Source: Candidatus Zixiibacteriota bacterium (GTDB lineage: Bacteria > Zixibacteria > MSB-5A5 > GN15 > FEB-12). From it: a stretch of 5,352 bases of DNA. A model generated the notes under the pieces. That model was not told where the DNA came from and did no database searches. It saw only the letters and a program-made list of their open reading frames with translations. The DNA lies in contig DAOWMZ010000171.1 in NCBI GenBank assembly GCA_030642845.1, positions 1 through 5,352 of the forward strand, written 5' to 3'. The position numbers were made by a program, and so were the translations under genes. Shown piece after piece: positions 1 through 5,352 of this stretch. The stretch's first letter is position 1. Every line of letters starts with the position of its first letter.

Positions 1-1238
1 GATGCAAGCAGTGCTGCTTCATTGACAATATTTGCCAGATCAGCACCGGACATTCCGGGAGTTCCTCTGGCTATAACTTTCAGATCAACACTATCGTCCA
101 TTTTGATTCTGCGGGCATGAACTTCAAGAATTCCTTCTCTCCCCTTCACATCAGGAGACGGGACTACAATCTGTCGGTCAAATCTTCCCGGACGAAGCAA
201 AGCGGGATCGAGCACATCCGGCCTGTTGGTAGCCGCAATCAGGATTACGCCTTCATTCGATTCAAAGCCATCCATCTCAACCAATAACTGGTTCAAAGTC
301 TGTTCCCGTTCATCGTGACCTCCGCCCAACCCGGCGCCACGATGTCTTCCAACGGCATCGATCTCATCAATAAAAATAATACAAGGGGCATTGCGTTTTC
401 CCTGTTCAAACAGATCGCGTACCCGGCTGGCACCAACACCAACAAACATCTCGACAAAATCAGAACCGGACATGGAAAAGAAGGGCACATCGGCTTCACC
501 GGCAATCGCCCGAGCTAACAGAGTCTTACCTGTTCCGGGTGCACCTAACAGAAGAGCTCCTTTGGGAATTTTTCCACCTAATTTTTGAAATTTCCCGGGT
601 TCTTTAAGGAAATCAATAATCTCTCCGAGTTCCTCCTTAGCTTCATCCGCTCCGGCCACATCATCAAAACTCACTTTGGGACGTTCATCGGTCAGAAGCT
701 TGGCTTTGCTTTTGCCAAAAGAGAAAAGCCCTTTGGGACCGCCGCCGGACTGCATCTGCCTGATAAAAAAGAGCCAGATAAATATCAGAATAATCCAGGG
801 AGCAGCAGCCAAAAGATAGGATAATATCGGACTTTCAGTATCAGCTTTGATTCTGATTTGTTTCTCTTCGAGCCTGTTCACCAGTTCATAATTAAAATCA
901 GGAAATGGGATTCTGGTTTTGAACTTTTCAAAAGTGTTGCCGGATTGGCTTGACTCAAAAGAGCGAGGTTCTTTTAGATTTCCCTCAATTTGCTGATCCT
1001 TAAATGAAACTTCTTCAATGTTGTCCTGGTCAACCTGAATCATAAATTCTGAATATGTTATCTCTGCCTGAGTTTCATTAAAATCACTAATATAGGTCCA
1101 GCCAATCACCATTACCAAAACCAATGCAATCCAGAAAATCAGGGTTCGCCCCTGAGTTTTGAATCCACCCGGATCATTTTTATTTTTATCCTTATCAGGA
1201 CGAGGTCTGAGAGGATTTTTATTATTAAATTTCGACAC
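1..1238 (-). CDS. ftsH: ATP-dependent zinc metalloprotease FtsH, N-terminal 412 residues (3' end outside window)
   Basis: Membrane-anchored hexameric AAA+ protease that extracts and degrades misfolded membrane proteins and some short-lived regulators. The start is GTG at 1238 with GGAG five bases upstream; no other start fits as well. In order: a Lys/Asn/Pro-rich cytoplasmic leader (1-30), TM1 (about 32-50), a short periplasmic domain (about 52-137), TM2 (about 138-160), then the AAA+ domain. This shows Walker A GAPGTGKT (232-239), the pore loop around F265-V266-G267, Walker B IIFIDEID (287-294), and the second region of homology with arginine fingers R349 and R352 in RPGRFDR. The frame runs off the window at [10 protein letters not shown], a little before the HEAGH zinc site is expected, so protease function cannot be checked here. 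It follows hpt by 113 bp on the same strand, the usual tilS-hpt-ftsH order. Family identity is certain; completeness is not known. Confidence 0.97.
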   Translation of the reverse strand, partial: MSKFNNKNPLRPRPDKDKNKNDPGGFKTQGRTLIFWIALVLVMVIGWTYISDFNETQAEITYSEFMIQVDQDNIEEVSFKDQQIEGNLKEPRSFESSQSGNTFEKFKTRIPFPDFNYELVNRLEEKQIRIKADTESPILSYLLAAAPWIILIFIWLFFIRQMQSGGGPKGLFSFGKSKAKLLTDERPKVSFDDVAGADEAKEELGEIIDFLKEPGKFQKLGGKIPKGALLLGAPGTGKTLLARAIAGEADVPFFSMSGSDFVEMFVGVGASRVRDLFEQGKRNAPCIIFIDEIDAVGRHRGAGLGGGHDEREQTLNQLLVEMDGFESNEGVILIAATNRPDVLDPALLRPGRFDRQIVVPSPDVKGREGILEVHARRIKMDDSVDLKVIARGTPGMSGADLANIVNEAALLA

Positions 1239-1243
1239 TAATA

Positions 1244-1247
1244 CTCC
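1244..1247 (-). promoter_or_regulatory. Ribosome binding site of ftsH
   Basis: GGAG on the minus strand, five bases before the GTG at 1238. It decides the non-ATG start of ftsH. Confidence 0.7.
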
Positions 1248-1351
1248 GTATTATTTAATATTACTTGTTCAAAATTATTTATAATCACATGTTCTATCAG
1301 TTATACATCTTATCGGTTTTAATATTCATTTTCACTGATAATAAAAAATAT

Positions 1352-1903
1352 TTAATCCTCAATCATCTTTCCAATAAAAGGGAGATTGCGGTATTGCTGA
1401 GCATTATCAAGTCCATACCCGATCACAAACTCGTTGCCAATTGAAAACCCTTGATATTTTATATCCAGCTTCCATCGGTGGCTGGCAGGTTTGTCAATTA
1501 GAGTAACAACCTCAATTGAAGCAGGTTCCAGTTTCTTTAATTCTTCCTGAATTGAGGAAATTGTCCGTCCTGAATCTACTATCCCCTCAACAATAATAAG
1601 ATCTTTTCCTTTAACCGAAATAGAAAGGCTGCTATTTAAAAATATATTTTTGTCTTGTTCTATACCCTTCCTGTACGATGCGGCTGAAACAAAATCAATT
1701 TCTAAAGGAAGATTTATCTCTCTGATTAAGTCAGATAGGAATACGACACAACCTTTGAGAATCCCGATCAGTAATGGTTTTCTATCTTTGTAATCCCGGG
1801 TTATTTCTTCACCGAGCATAGTAATTTTTTCGGCTATCTGTTCCTGATCCCGAAGCAACTCAAAGGGTTGTCTTTCAGTCTGTTCTTTGCTCACTATATT
1901 CAA
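1352..1903 (-). CDS. hpt: Hypoxanthine phosphoribosyltransferase
   Basis: Cytosolic purine-salvage enzyme that joins hypoxanthine (often also guanine) to PRPP, giving IMP or GMP. It has 183 residues, the normal bacterial length. Visible family motifs are LKGC (49-52, PPi loop), SAASY (73-77, flexible loop), the PRPP motif VEGIVDSGRT (105-114) with general-base D110, DKP (137-139) with the purine-contacting lysine, and EFVIGYGLD (158-166) followed by QQYRNLPFIG. Two things are odd. The usual Glu-Asp pair at the head of the PRPP motif is Glu106-Gly107. The flexible loop continues as RKGIEQDK instead of the common Gly/Ser/Thr-rich stretch. The start is TTG at 1903, inside the end of tilS, supported by AGGAAGG nine bases upstream; the first in-frame alternative, a GTG three codons later, is too far from it. 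The overlap suggests translational coupling with tilS. Base specificity cannot be read from the sequence. Confidence 0.93.
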   Translation of the reverse strand: MNIVSKEQTERQPFELLRDQEQIAEKITMLGEEITRDYKDRKPLLIGILKGCVVFLSDLIREINLPLEIDFVSAASYRKGIEQDKNIFLNSSLSISVKGKDLIIVEGIVDSGRTISSIQEELKKLEPASIEVVTLIDKPASHRWKLDIKYQGFSIGNEFVIGYGLDNAQQYRNLPFIGKMIED

Positions 1904-3257
1904 GTTTTAAAACCTTCCTCGTTGAAGAGTCCACTTTTACTCTATCTGTTATTTCACACCCAATCAACCACACTATTCCTCTTTTATCAACAAGAACCGG
2001 TACTTCATTTCTATAAAGTGGGTCAATTTTTCTATCTCCAAGATAACTGCCGACAGTCTTGGTTCCTTCCATTCCCAGTGGCTGAAATCTATCTCCTTTT
2101 TGAATGCTTTTGACTTTAAAAGGGGGAAATACTTTATCCGCATCAATCACAACCACTTGCGAGCGGCGTTTTTTGACCAACAACTCCGGCTTGAATGATA
2201 ATTCAATACCGCTAACAGTTATATTTAATTCCGGAACCTCCAAATTTTCTCCAGGTATAAATTCTCTGGATTTTATAAAATTACCTGGCCGATAAAATAT
2301 CATTTTTTTACCGGAGCGGGTTGCCTGAATGTTTCCCGGTAAAGATATTCCATTCCGATAATTACAGCAAGCATGATCCATTCGCTCTACAACTTTTTTA
2401 TCAGGCCCCAAACTGTCACCAGAAATCGCTGACAGGCAATACCTTAACAGACGGCGGCGCAACCATATATCATAACTGCAAAACAGATCAAGGGCAAGTT
2501 CTATTTTTCCCCCGCGGGATTTTGAAACCGATTCCTTTGCTTTTTCAAGTACAATTGATTCAAGAAACCGATCTTCCTCAAGAAGTGTATCCGCCACATT
2601 TAAAATAATTGAATCAATTGACGAATTAATATTTTTGCGAATATCTTTTAATAAGCTATTCCTGATATAATTCCTTGTAAAATTATTATCCTCGTTTGAA
2701 AAATCGTAACAGAATTCAATTTTTTCATCCTTCAAAAATTCGAGAATATCTTTTTTTGTTACATGGAGAAGCGGCCTGATTATTTTATTAAGCTTTATGG
2801 GAATACCAATCAATCCGGATCTACCTGTCCCCCTGAAAATCCTGAATAGTACTGTTTCAACCTGATCATCAGCATGATGACCTACCGCAATTTTATCAAA
2901 TCCATTATTATCTGCAATTTCATTTAATACCTTATATCTAAAATTCCGAGCAGTCTCTTCCAATCCTTTTTTTTCTTTTTCTGCCAGGGCAGGAATATCC
3001 TCCCTGATTATAGTTATAGGTATATTCAGTTTATCACAAAAAACTTTACAGAAATTTTCGTCTTTATCAGCATCATCAGATCTGATCATATGATTAACAT
3101 GCAATGCTTCCAGATTAAGATCAAGATCATTCTTGAGTTCATTAAGAACTTTAAGTAGAGCGACCGAATCTGCTCCGCCGGATAGGGCTATCAATACTTT
3201 ATTTCCGGAAAAAAGCAGATTATAAGTCCTGATTGTTATAATAACTTTATCATACAT
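1875..3257 (-). CDS. tilS: tRNA(Ile)-lysidine synthetase TilS
   Basis: Cytosolic essential enzyme that uses ATP and lysine to convert C34 of the CAU-anticodon tRNA-Ile to lysidine, switching decoding to AUA and charging to isoleucine. At 460 residues it is a full-length, three-domain form. The N-terminal N-type ATP pyrophosphatase domain shows the PP-loop SGGADS (26-31), HVNHMIR (53-59), ETARNFRY (101-108), GHHADDQVET (126-135), RGTGRSGLIGI (142-152) and RPLL (161-164). A helical middle domain follows. The C-terminal TilS domain (about 365-450) has GDRFQPLG (388-395), then the K-V-GSYLGDRKI stretch and IVWLIGCEITDR. The ATG at 3257 fits the usual distance to the PP-loop. The only SD-like run, GAAGG, sits about 16 bases upstream, which is too far, and I saw no in-frame ATG, GTG or TTG in the stretch just upstream. 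It follows the channel gene by 77 bp and overlaps hpt by 29 bp. All key motifs are intact. Confidence 0.96.
   Translation of the reverse strand: MYDKVIITIRTYNLLFSGNKVLIALSGGADSVALLKVLNELKNDLDLNLEALHVNHMIRSDDADKDENFCKVFCDKLNIPITIIREDIPALAEKEKKGLEETARNFRYKVLNEIADNNGFDKIAVGHHADDQVETVLFRIFRGTGRSGLIGIPIKLNKIIRPLLHVTKKDILEFLKDEKIEFCYDFSNEDNNFTRNYIRNSLLKDIRKNINSSIDSIILNVADTLLEEDRFLESIVLEKAKESVSKSRGGKIELALDLFCSYDIWLRRRLLRYCLSAISGDSLGPDKKVVERMDHACCNYRNGISLPGNIQATRSGKKMIFYRPGNFIKSREFIPGENLEVPELNITVSGIELSFKPELLVKKRRSQVVVIDADKVFPPFKVKSIQKGDRFQPLGMEGTKTVGSYLGDRKIDPLYRNEVPVLVDKRGIVWLIGCEITDRVKVDSSTRKVLKLEYSEQRTD
1913..1919 (-). promoter_or_regulatory. Ribosome binding site of hpt, within tilS
   Basis: AGGAAGG on the minus strand, nine bases before the TTG at 1903. 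It lies in the last codons of tilS and fixes the TTG as the hpt start. Confidence 0.65.
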
Positions 3258-3334
3258 AACTATATTAAGATAACCTTCAATAGAAAGGATACGAACTATT
3301 TTTTGTAGAAAATTGAGAAAAAACTATTCCGTAT

Positions 3335-4030
3335 TTATAGATCTGTGCTCAATCTCTCCAGATTTTCCGAGGTCCCGATAATCACCAGAATATCACCCGC
3401 TTCCATAATCGTATTTGGACCTGGAGAAATTGTCAACTGGGAGCTTTTCTTTTTCATCCCGATAATATTTACACTGTAATCCTGTTTTAATTTGGATTCC
3501 ACTAGTGTTTTTCCAGTAACAGAACTTGTTTCCGGAATAATAACCTCTTCTATAATCAATTCCCCTTCTCCTAAAGAGGTAGTAAGCATGAAATCAACTA
3601 CGTGTGGACGCAGCGATGCCAAAGCCATTCTTTGACCACCAATAACATGAGGTGAAACGACATGATTAGCACCAGCTCTCATTAGTTTTTTCTCACCATC
3701 ATCAAAATCAGCCCTGGCTATTATGTTCAATTTTGGATTCATATCTCGGGCAGTCAGAGTCAAATATACATTTTGAGCTTCATCGGGAAGAGTTGATATT
3801 AAAGTCTTGGCTGTTTCAATTCCTGCCGTACGGAGCACATCATCTTCGGTTGCAGTCCCTCTGACATGCATAATTCCTTCATCTTCCAGTTTATTTAGAG
3901 CAATTTCTTCAATCTCAATCACTACAAATTTTACCTTTTTCTTTTTAAATTCTTCTGCAACCTGACGACCAACACGGCCATAACCGGCAATAATGCAATG
4001 ATCAGAAATATTTTTCAAACCTTTTTCCAT
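3335..4030 (-). CDS. Possible internal-start product: free RCK domain of the K+ channel
   Basis: Starting at Met107 of the channel, this in-frame product of 231 residues would contain the complete RCK-N and TrkA-C domains and none of the membrane part. The support is AGGAAGGAG at 4035-4043, four bases before this ATG, whereas the full-length start has no SD. In MthK an internal methionine at the pore-RCK linker gives soluble RCK subunits that join the gating ring, and E. coli Kch has a comparable internal start. That this start is used here is inference. The SD-like run could be an accident of Gly-Arg-Arg codons. Confidence 0.4.
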   Translation of the reverse strand: MEKGLKNISDHCIIAGYGRVGRQVAEEFKKKKVKFVVIEIEEIALNKLEDEGIMHVRGTATEDDVLRTAGIETAKTLISTLPDEAQNVYLTLTARDMNPKLNIIARADFDDGEKKLMRAGANHVVSPHVIGGQRMALASLRPHVVDFMLTTSLGEGELIIEEVIIPETSSVTGKTLVESKLKQDYSVNIIGMKKKSSQLTISPGPNTIMEAGDILVIIGTSENLERLSTDL

Positions 4031-4348
4031 TTTTCTCCTTCCTAACATCTTACGCAATTGGCCATGAATAACAATTTGCCCGATTACCGAAGCCATATAA
4101 ACCATCATACCCATACCAAGCAATATCAAAATTATTACAAATGCTCGTCCGAAAGGGTGAAGAGGTTTCACTTCTCCGAACCCTACTGTTGATAAGGTAA
4201 TTACTGTCATATAGAGAGCATCAAGATAGTCCATCGATTCAAGACTCATAAACCCGATAGTCCCCGCGATTACTAACAACAAAAATGATACTAATGCAAA
4301 AGAAAGTTTATAGGTATTGGAATCGTATTCATTATAATTAACTGCCAT
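3335..4348 (-). CDS. Two-TM potassium channel with RCK domain (MthK/Kch-like, TrkA-N and TrkA-C)
   Basis: Inner-membrane ion channel of 337 residues, predicted to pass K+ under control of a cytoplasmic ligand-binding ring. Order: TM1 (about 15-34), pore helix and selectivity filter TVGFGEV (54-60), TM2 (about 68-92) with hinge glycines G78 and G80, a basic linker (97-112), the RCK-N Rossmann domain from GYGRVG (122-127) with acidic E145 ending the second strand, and a TrkA-C domain (about 263-335). GFGE instead of GYGD in the filter is an accepted variant of this family. At the position of the MthK Ca2+-site glutamates (AEAE) the sequence reads ARAD (211-214), so Ca2+ gating as in MthK is not supported; nucleotides are an alternative ligand. 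The ATG at 4348 has no SD, while an internal Met107 has a strong one (listed separately). It is the first gene of the minus-strand block and diverges from the vanZ-like gene. Its exact ligand and physiological role are unknown. Confidence 0.93.
   Translation of the reverse strand: MAVNYNEYDSNTYKLSFALVSFLLLVIAGTIGFMSLESMDYLDALYMTVITLSTVGFGEVKPLHPFGRAFVIILILLGMGMMVYMASVIGQIVIHGQLRKMLGRRKMEKGLKNISDHCIIAGYGRVGRQVAEEFKKKKVKFVVIEIEEIALNKLEDEGIMHVRGTATEDDVLRTAGIETAKTLISTLPDEAQNVYLTLTARDMNPKLNIIARADFDDGEKKLMRAGANHVVSPHVIGGQRMALASLRPHVVDFMLTTSLGEGELIIEEVIIPETSSVTGKTLVESKLKQDYSVNIIGMKKKSSQLTISPGPNTIMEAGDILVIIGTSENLERLSTDL
4035..4043 (-). promoter_or_regulatory. Internal SD sequence before Met107 of the K+ channel
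   Basis: AGGAAGGAG on the minus strand, followed by AAAA and the ATG at 4030. It is encoded by codons GGA AGG AGA (Gly103-Arg104-Arg105) and is the strongest SD match noticed in the window. Confidence 0.5.
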
Positions 4349-4359
4349 AATAAAAACAT

Positions 4360-4365
4360 ATTATA
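4360..4365 (-). promoter_or_regulatory. Possible -10 element of the K+ channel promoter
   Basis: TATAAT read on the minus strand, ending 11 bases before the ATG at 4348. Transcription starting about seven bases downstream would give an almost leaderless mRNA, in keeping with the missing SD. No good -35 hexamer is seen at 16-18 bp (TTAGTG lies at 19 bp). The surrounding DNA is so AT-rich that a chance match is quite possible. Confidence 0.3.
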
Positions 4366-4402
4366 ATATTAGAGAACCCTTATCCACTAAAAAGTAATAT
4401 GA

Positions 4403-4418
4403 AAATTAATATTAATTT
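4403..4418. repeat. 16-bp perfect AT palindrome in the divergent intergenic region
   Basis: AAATTAATATTAATTT lies midway between the channel gene and the vanZ-like gene. A palindrome between divergent genes could be an operator. It consists only of A and T in an extremely AT-rich stretch, so chance is a serious alternative. Confidence 0.2.
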
Positions 4419-4496
4419 AGTAAAATAATAATAATATGTTATATAAATAAATATTTCGTATATTTCTTTTACTTGACCCTCTTAAAGTGATTCGTT

Positions 4497-4501
4497 AAGG
4501 A
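4497..4501 (+). promoter_or_regulatory. Ribosome binding site of the vanZ-like gene
   Basis: AAGGA ends five bases before the ATG at 4507. It overlaps the other in-frame ATG at 4501, which would have no spacer, so it favours the second ATG as start. Confidence 0.6.
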
Positions 4502-4506
4502 TGGAT

Positions 4507-4911
4507 ATGAATACCGAATCAAAATCAAAATCGACAACGATTAAGTTTATAAAGTTTCACCTCCCCGCTCTTCTGTATGCTACCGGAATAATAGCTGTTT
4601 CATCGATTCCTAATCTAAGATTACCACAAGTAAATCTTGCTGATTTTGATAAAGTGATTCATTTCCTTGAATACGCAATTTTTGCTTTTTTAATCTTTCG
4701 CTCAATTTATAATATTTCACCAAAAATTACTTTAAAGCTTACAATGCTATTTTCTGCACTTTTCCTGTCTTTTTTTGCACTTATGGATGAAATTTTCCAA
4801 ATTTTTATACCCGGGAGACACTCCGAACTGTTGGATTTTTTAACAGATATTGGTGGCTCTTTAATAGTGTTGACACTATGTGGTTTATGGCATAAAAAAA
4901 CCCCTAAATAA
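4507..4911 (+). CDS. VanZ-like family membrane protein
   Basis: Small integral membrane protein of 134 residues. The family is named after VanZ of teicoplanin-resistant enterococci, but most members have no known function and are not resistance genes. A short Ser/Lys-rich N-terminus is followed by about four hydrophobic segments (roughly 17-34, 52-66, 77-94, 114-129). Conserved motifs are visible: DK..HF..Y (D48, K49, H52, F53, Y56), DE..Q (D94, E95, Q98), then PGR (102-104) and D110...D114.GG. An in-frame ATG lies two codons upstream at 4501, but AAGGA at 4497-4501 is correctly spaced only for the ATG at 4507. The gene stands alone on the plus strand, divergent from the K+ channel, and its last eight bases overlap a doubtful convergent frame. 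No promoter is clear. The family call is firm; the function is not known. Confidence 0.88.
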   Translation: MNTESKSKSTTIKFIKFHLPALLYATGIIAVSSIPNLRLPQVNLADFDKVIHFLEYAIFAFLIFRSIYNISPKITLKLTMLFSALFLSFFALMDEIFQIFIPGRHSELLDFLTDIGGSLIVLTLCGLWHKKTPK

Positions 4912-5080
4912 ATATGGTATAAGAGACTAAATAGCGAGTAAAAGGCTTAAATACCTTGACTTTTGGCTTATTCGGCATATATTTCTCTAGGTCTTTAAAA
5001 AAGCTTATTGCACAAAGAAGTGCTGAGTTTATAACTCTTCCAATTGGCCTAACCATCGGAAGAGTTGGAACAATAGACAT
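4904..5080 (-). CDS. Doubtful small protein, unrecognised (frame open back to 5299)
   Basis: I do not recognise this product. An ATG at 5080 is preceded by AGGGGA (5090-5095) nine bases upstream and opens a 58-residue basic peptide beginning MSIVPTLPMVRPIGR and ending LVSYTIFI. The same frame stays open upstream to an ATG at 5299 (131 residues), but that start has no SD. A hand count over the 58 codons gives GC of about 38, 34 and 29 percent at codon positions 1, 2 and 3, the order expected of coding DNA, though the gradient is shallow. A plus-strand frame (4956-5168, TTG start, 70 residues, hydrophobic end) covers the same DNA and shares the third codon position, so it is hard to tell the strands apart. 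The stop lies inside the end of the vanZ-like gene. It could be a small gene, a decayed fragment or noise. Confidence 0.2.
   Translation of the reverse strand: MSIVPTLPMVRPIGRVINSALLCAISFFKDLEKYMPNKPKVKVFKPFTRYLVSYTIFI
5033..5066. repeat. Inverted repeat, 9-bp perfect arms with 16-base loop
   Basis: AACTCTTCC (5033-5041) pairs with GGAAGAGTT (5058-5066). The loop can form a further TGG/CCA pairing. The left arm overlaps CCAATTGG (5040-5047), an 8-bp palindrome. No T-run follows on either strand, so it is not a standard terminator. One such repeat in 5 kb could arise by chance. Confidence 0.45.
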
Positions 5081-5340
5081 AAATAATGTTCCCCTGTTTG
5101 GTTTTACCAAAAATTGGGCAATAATTTTGTTTATAATTTTATTGTCACTGAGGATTTTGAAAACCTGATTTGTTAAAGATGTTAGAAATATTGATTTTTT
5201 AATGACCAAATTGGTAGATTTATTTTGAATATCATTTTTGTTAATTGTAAGATTTACATGTACGATCCTTCTGATAGATATAATGGCAGAGGGGTCCATA
5301 ATTACTTGTCGTAAAAATTAAGTTTAAGTAACATAAAAAT

Positions 5341-5345
5341 AAGGA
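5341..5345 (+). promoter_or_regulatory. Likely ribosome binding site of a downstream plus-strand gene
   Basis: AAGGA is followed by T and a run of A to the last base. The spacing leaves room for a start codon at or just after the window edge, so a plus-strand gene probably begins there. Confidence 0.4.
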
Positions 5346-5352
5346 TAAAAAA

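Larger units (their letters stand above)
4912..5352. other. 441-bp stretch with no recognisable gene
   Basis: After the vanZ-like stop there is no gene I can name. The stretch holds the two competing open frames described for the 4904-5080 entry, a 9-bp inverted repeat at 5033-5066, a TATAAT at 5279-5284 without a good -35, and an SD-like site at the edge. I see no intrinsic terminator (GC-rich hairpin plus T-run) after the vanZ-like gene, no tRNA and no insertion-sequence end. Confidence 0.5.

Noticed and set aside
293..824. Several open frames of 65-79 codons on both strands within ftsH
   Set aside because: They overlap the unbroken, motif-complete FtsH frame and are shadows of it.
1295..1340. 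Inverted repeat TATCAGT/ACTGATA between hpt and ftsH
   Set aside because: Only seven base pairs with a 32-base loop in AT-rich DNA and no T-run; a chance match is likely and no terminator or operator can be claimed.
1868..2608. Plus-strand open frames opposite tilS
   Set aside because: They lie antisense to a well-conserved TilS coding sequence and have no recognisable content.
3280..3334. T-run and A-run pairing between the channel gene and tilS as a terminator
   Set aside because: The possible stem is A/T only, without a GC-rich core, and sits in a stretch of simple A and T runs.
4473..4501. TTGACC at 4473-4478 as a -35 box for the vanZ-like gene
   Set aside because: The -10 would fall at the SD and start codon, with only a poor TAAGGA match, leaving no room for the transcript start.
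5253..5284. TTTACA ... TATAAT as a promoter for the gene beyond the window
   Set aside because: The -10 match is perfect but the spacer is 20 bp, too long for a normal sigma-70 promoter, and TATAAT is frequent in such AT-rich DNA.

Overview
The window is AT-rich bacterial chromosome: a tight block of four genes on the minus strand, one divergent plus-strand gene, and a poorly explained right-hand end. Taxonomy can only be guessed. FtsH, TilS and hypoxanthine phosphoribosyltransferase in this order are common in many bacterial phyla. AT-rich codon use combined with clear Shine-Dalgarno (SD) sites on several genes would suit a lineage in or near the FCB superphylum (for example Calditrichota or Marinimicrobia-like). 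The SD sites argue against typical Bacteroidota. This is inference.

Layout, in minus-strand reading order. A two-transmembrane K+ channel with a cytoplasmic RCK (TrkA-N/TrkA-C) module (4348-3335) comes first. After 77 bp follows tilS, tRNA(Ile)-lysidine synthetase (3257-1875). Its 3' end overlaps by 29 bp the TTG-started hpt gene for hypoxanthine phosphoribosyltransferase (1903-1352). After 113 bp comes ftsH (1238 to the window edge), which is cut off after the AAA+ domain, so its zinc-protease half lies outside. tilS-hpt-ftsH is a well-known conserved housekeeping cluster (tRNA decoding, purine salvage, membrane protein quality control). The channel gene may share transcripts with it but has no obvious functional link.

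A very AT-rich 150-bp divergent region separates the channel from a small VanZ-like membrane protein on the plus strand (4507-4911). From 4912 to 5352 no recognisable gene is present. This stretch holds a long minus-strand open frame converging on the vanZ-like gene, a competing plus-strand frame, and a 9-bp inverted repeat. At the very edge there is an SD-like AAGGA that probably belongs to the next plus-strand gene.

The most interesting signal is a strong SD sequence inside the channel gene, just before Met107 at the linker between pore and RCK domain. The annotated start has no SD at all. This is the arrangement known from MthK, where an internal start makes free RCK subunits. Also notable is an unusual E-G (rather than E-D) in the PRPP motif of the Hpt protein. 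I found no mobile element, CRISPR array, RNA gene or new multi-gene system.
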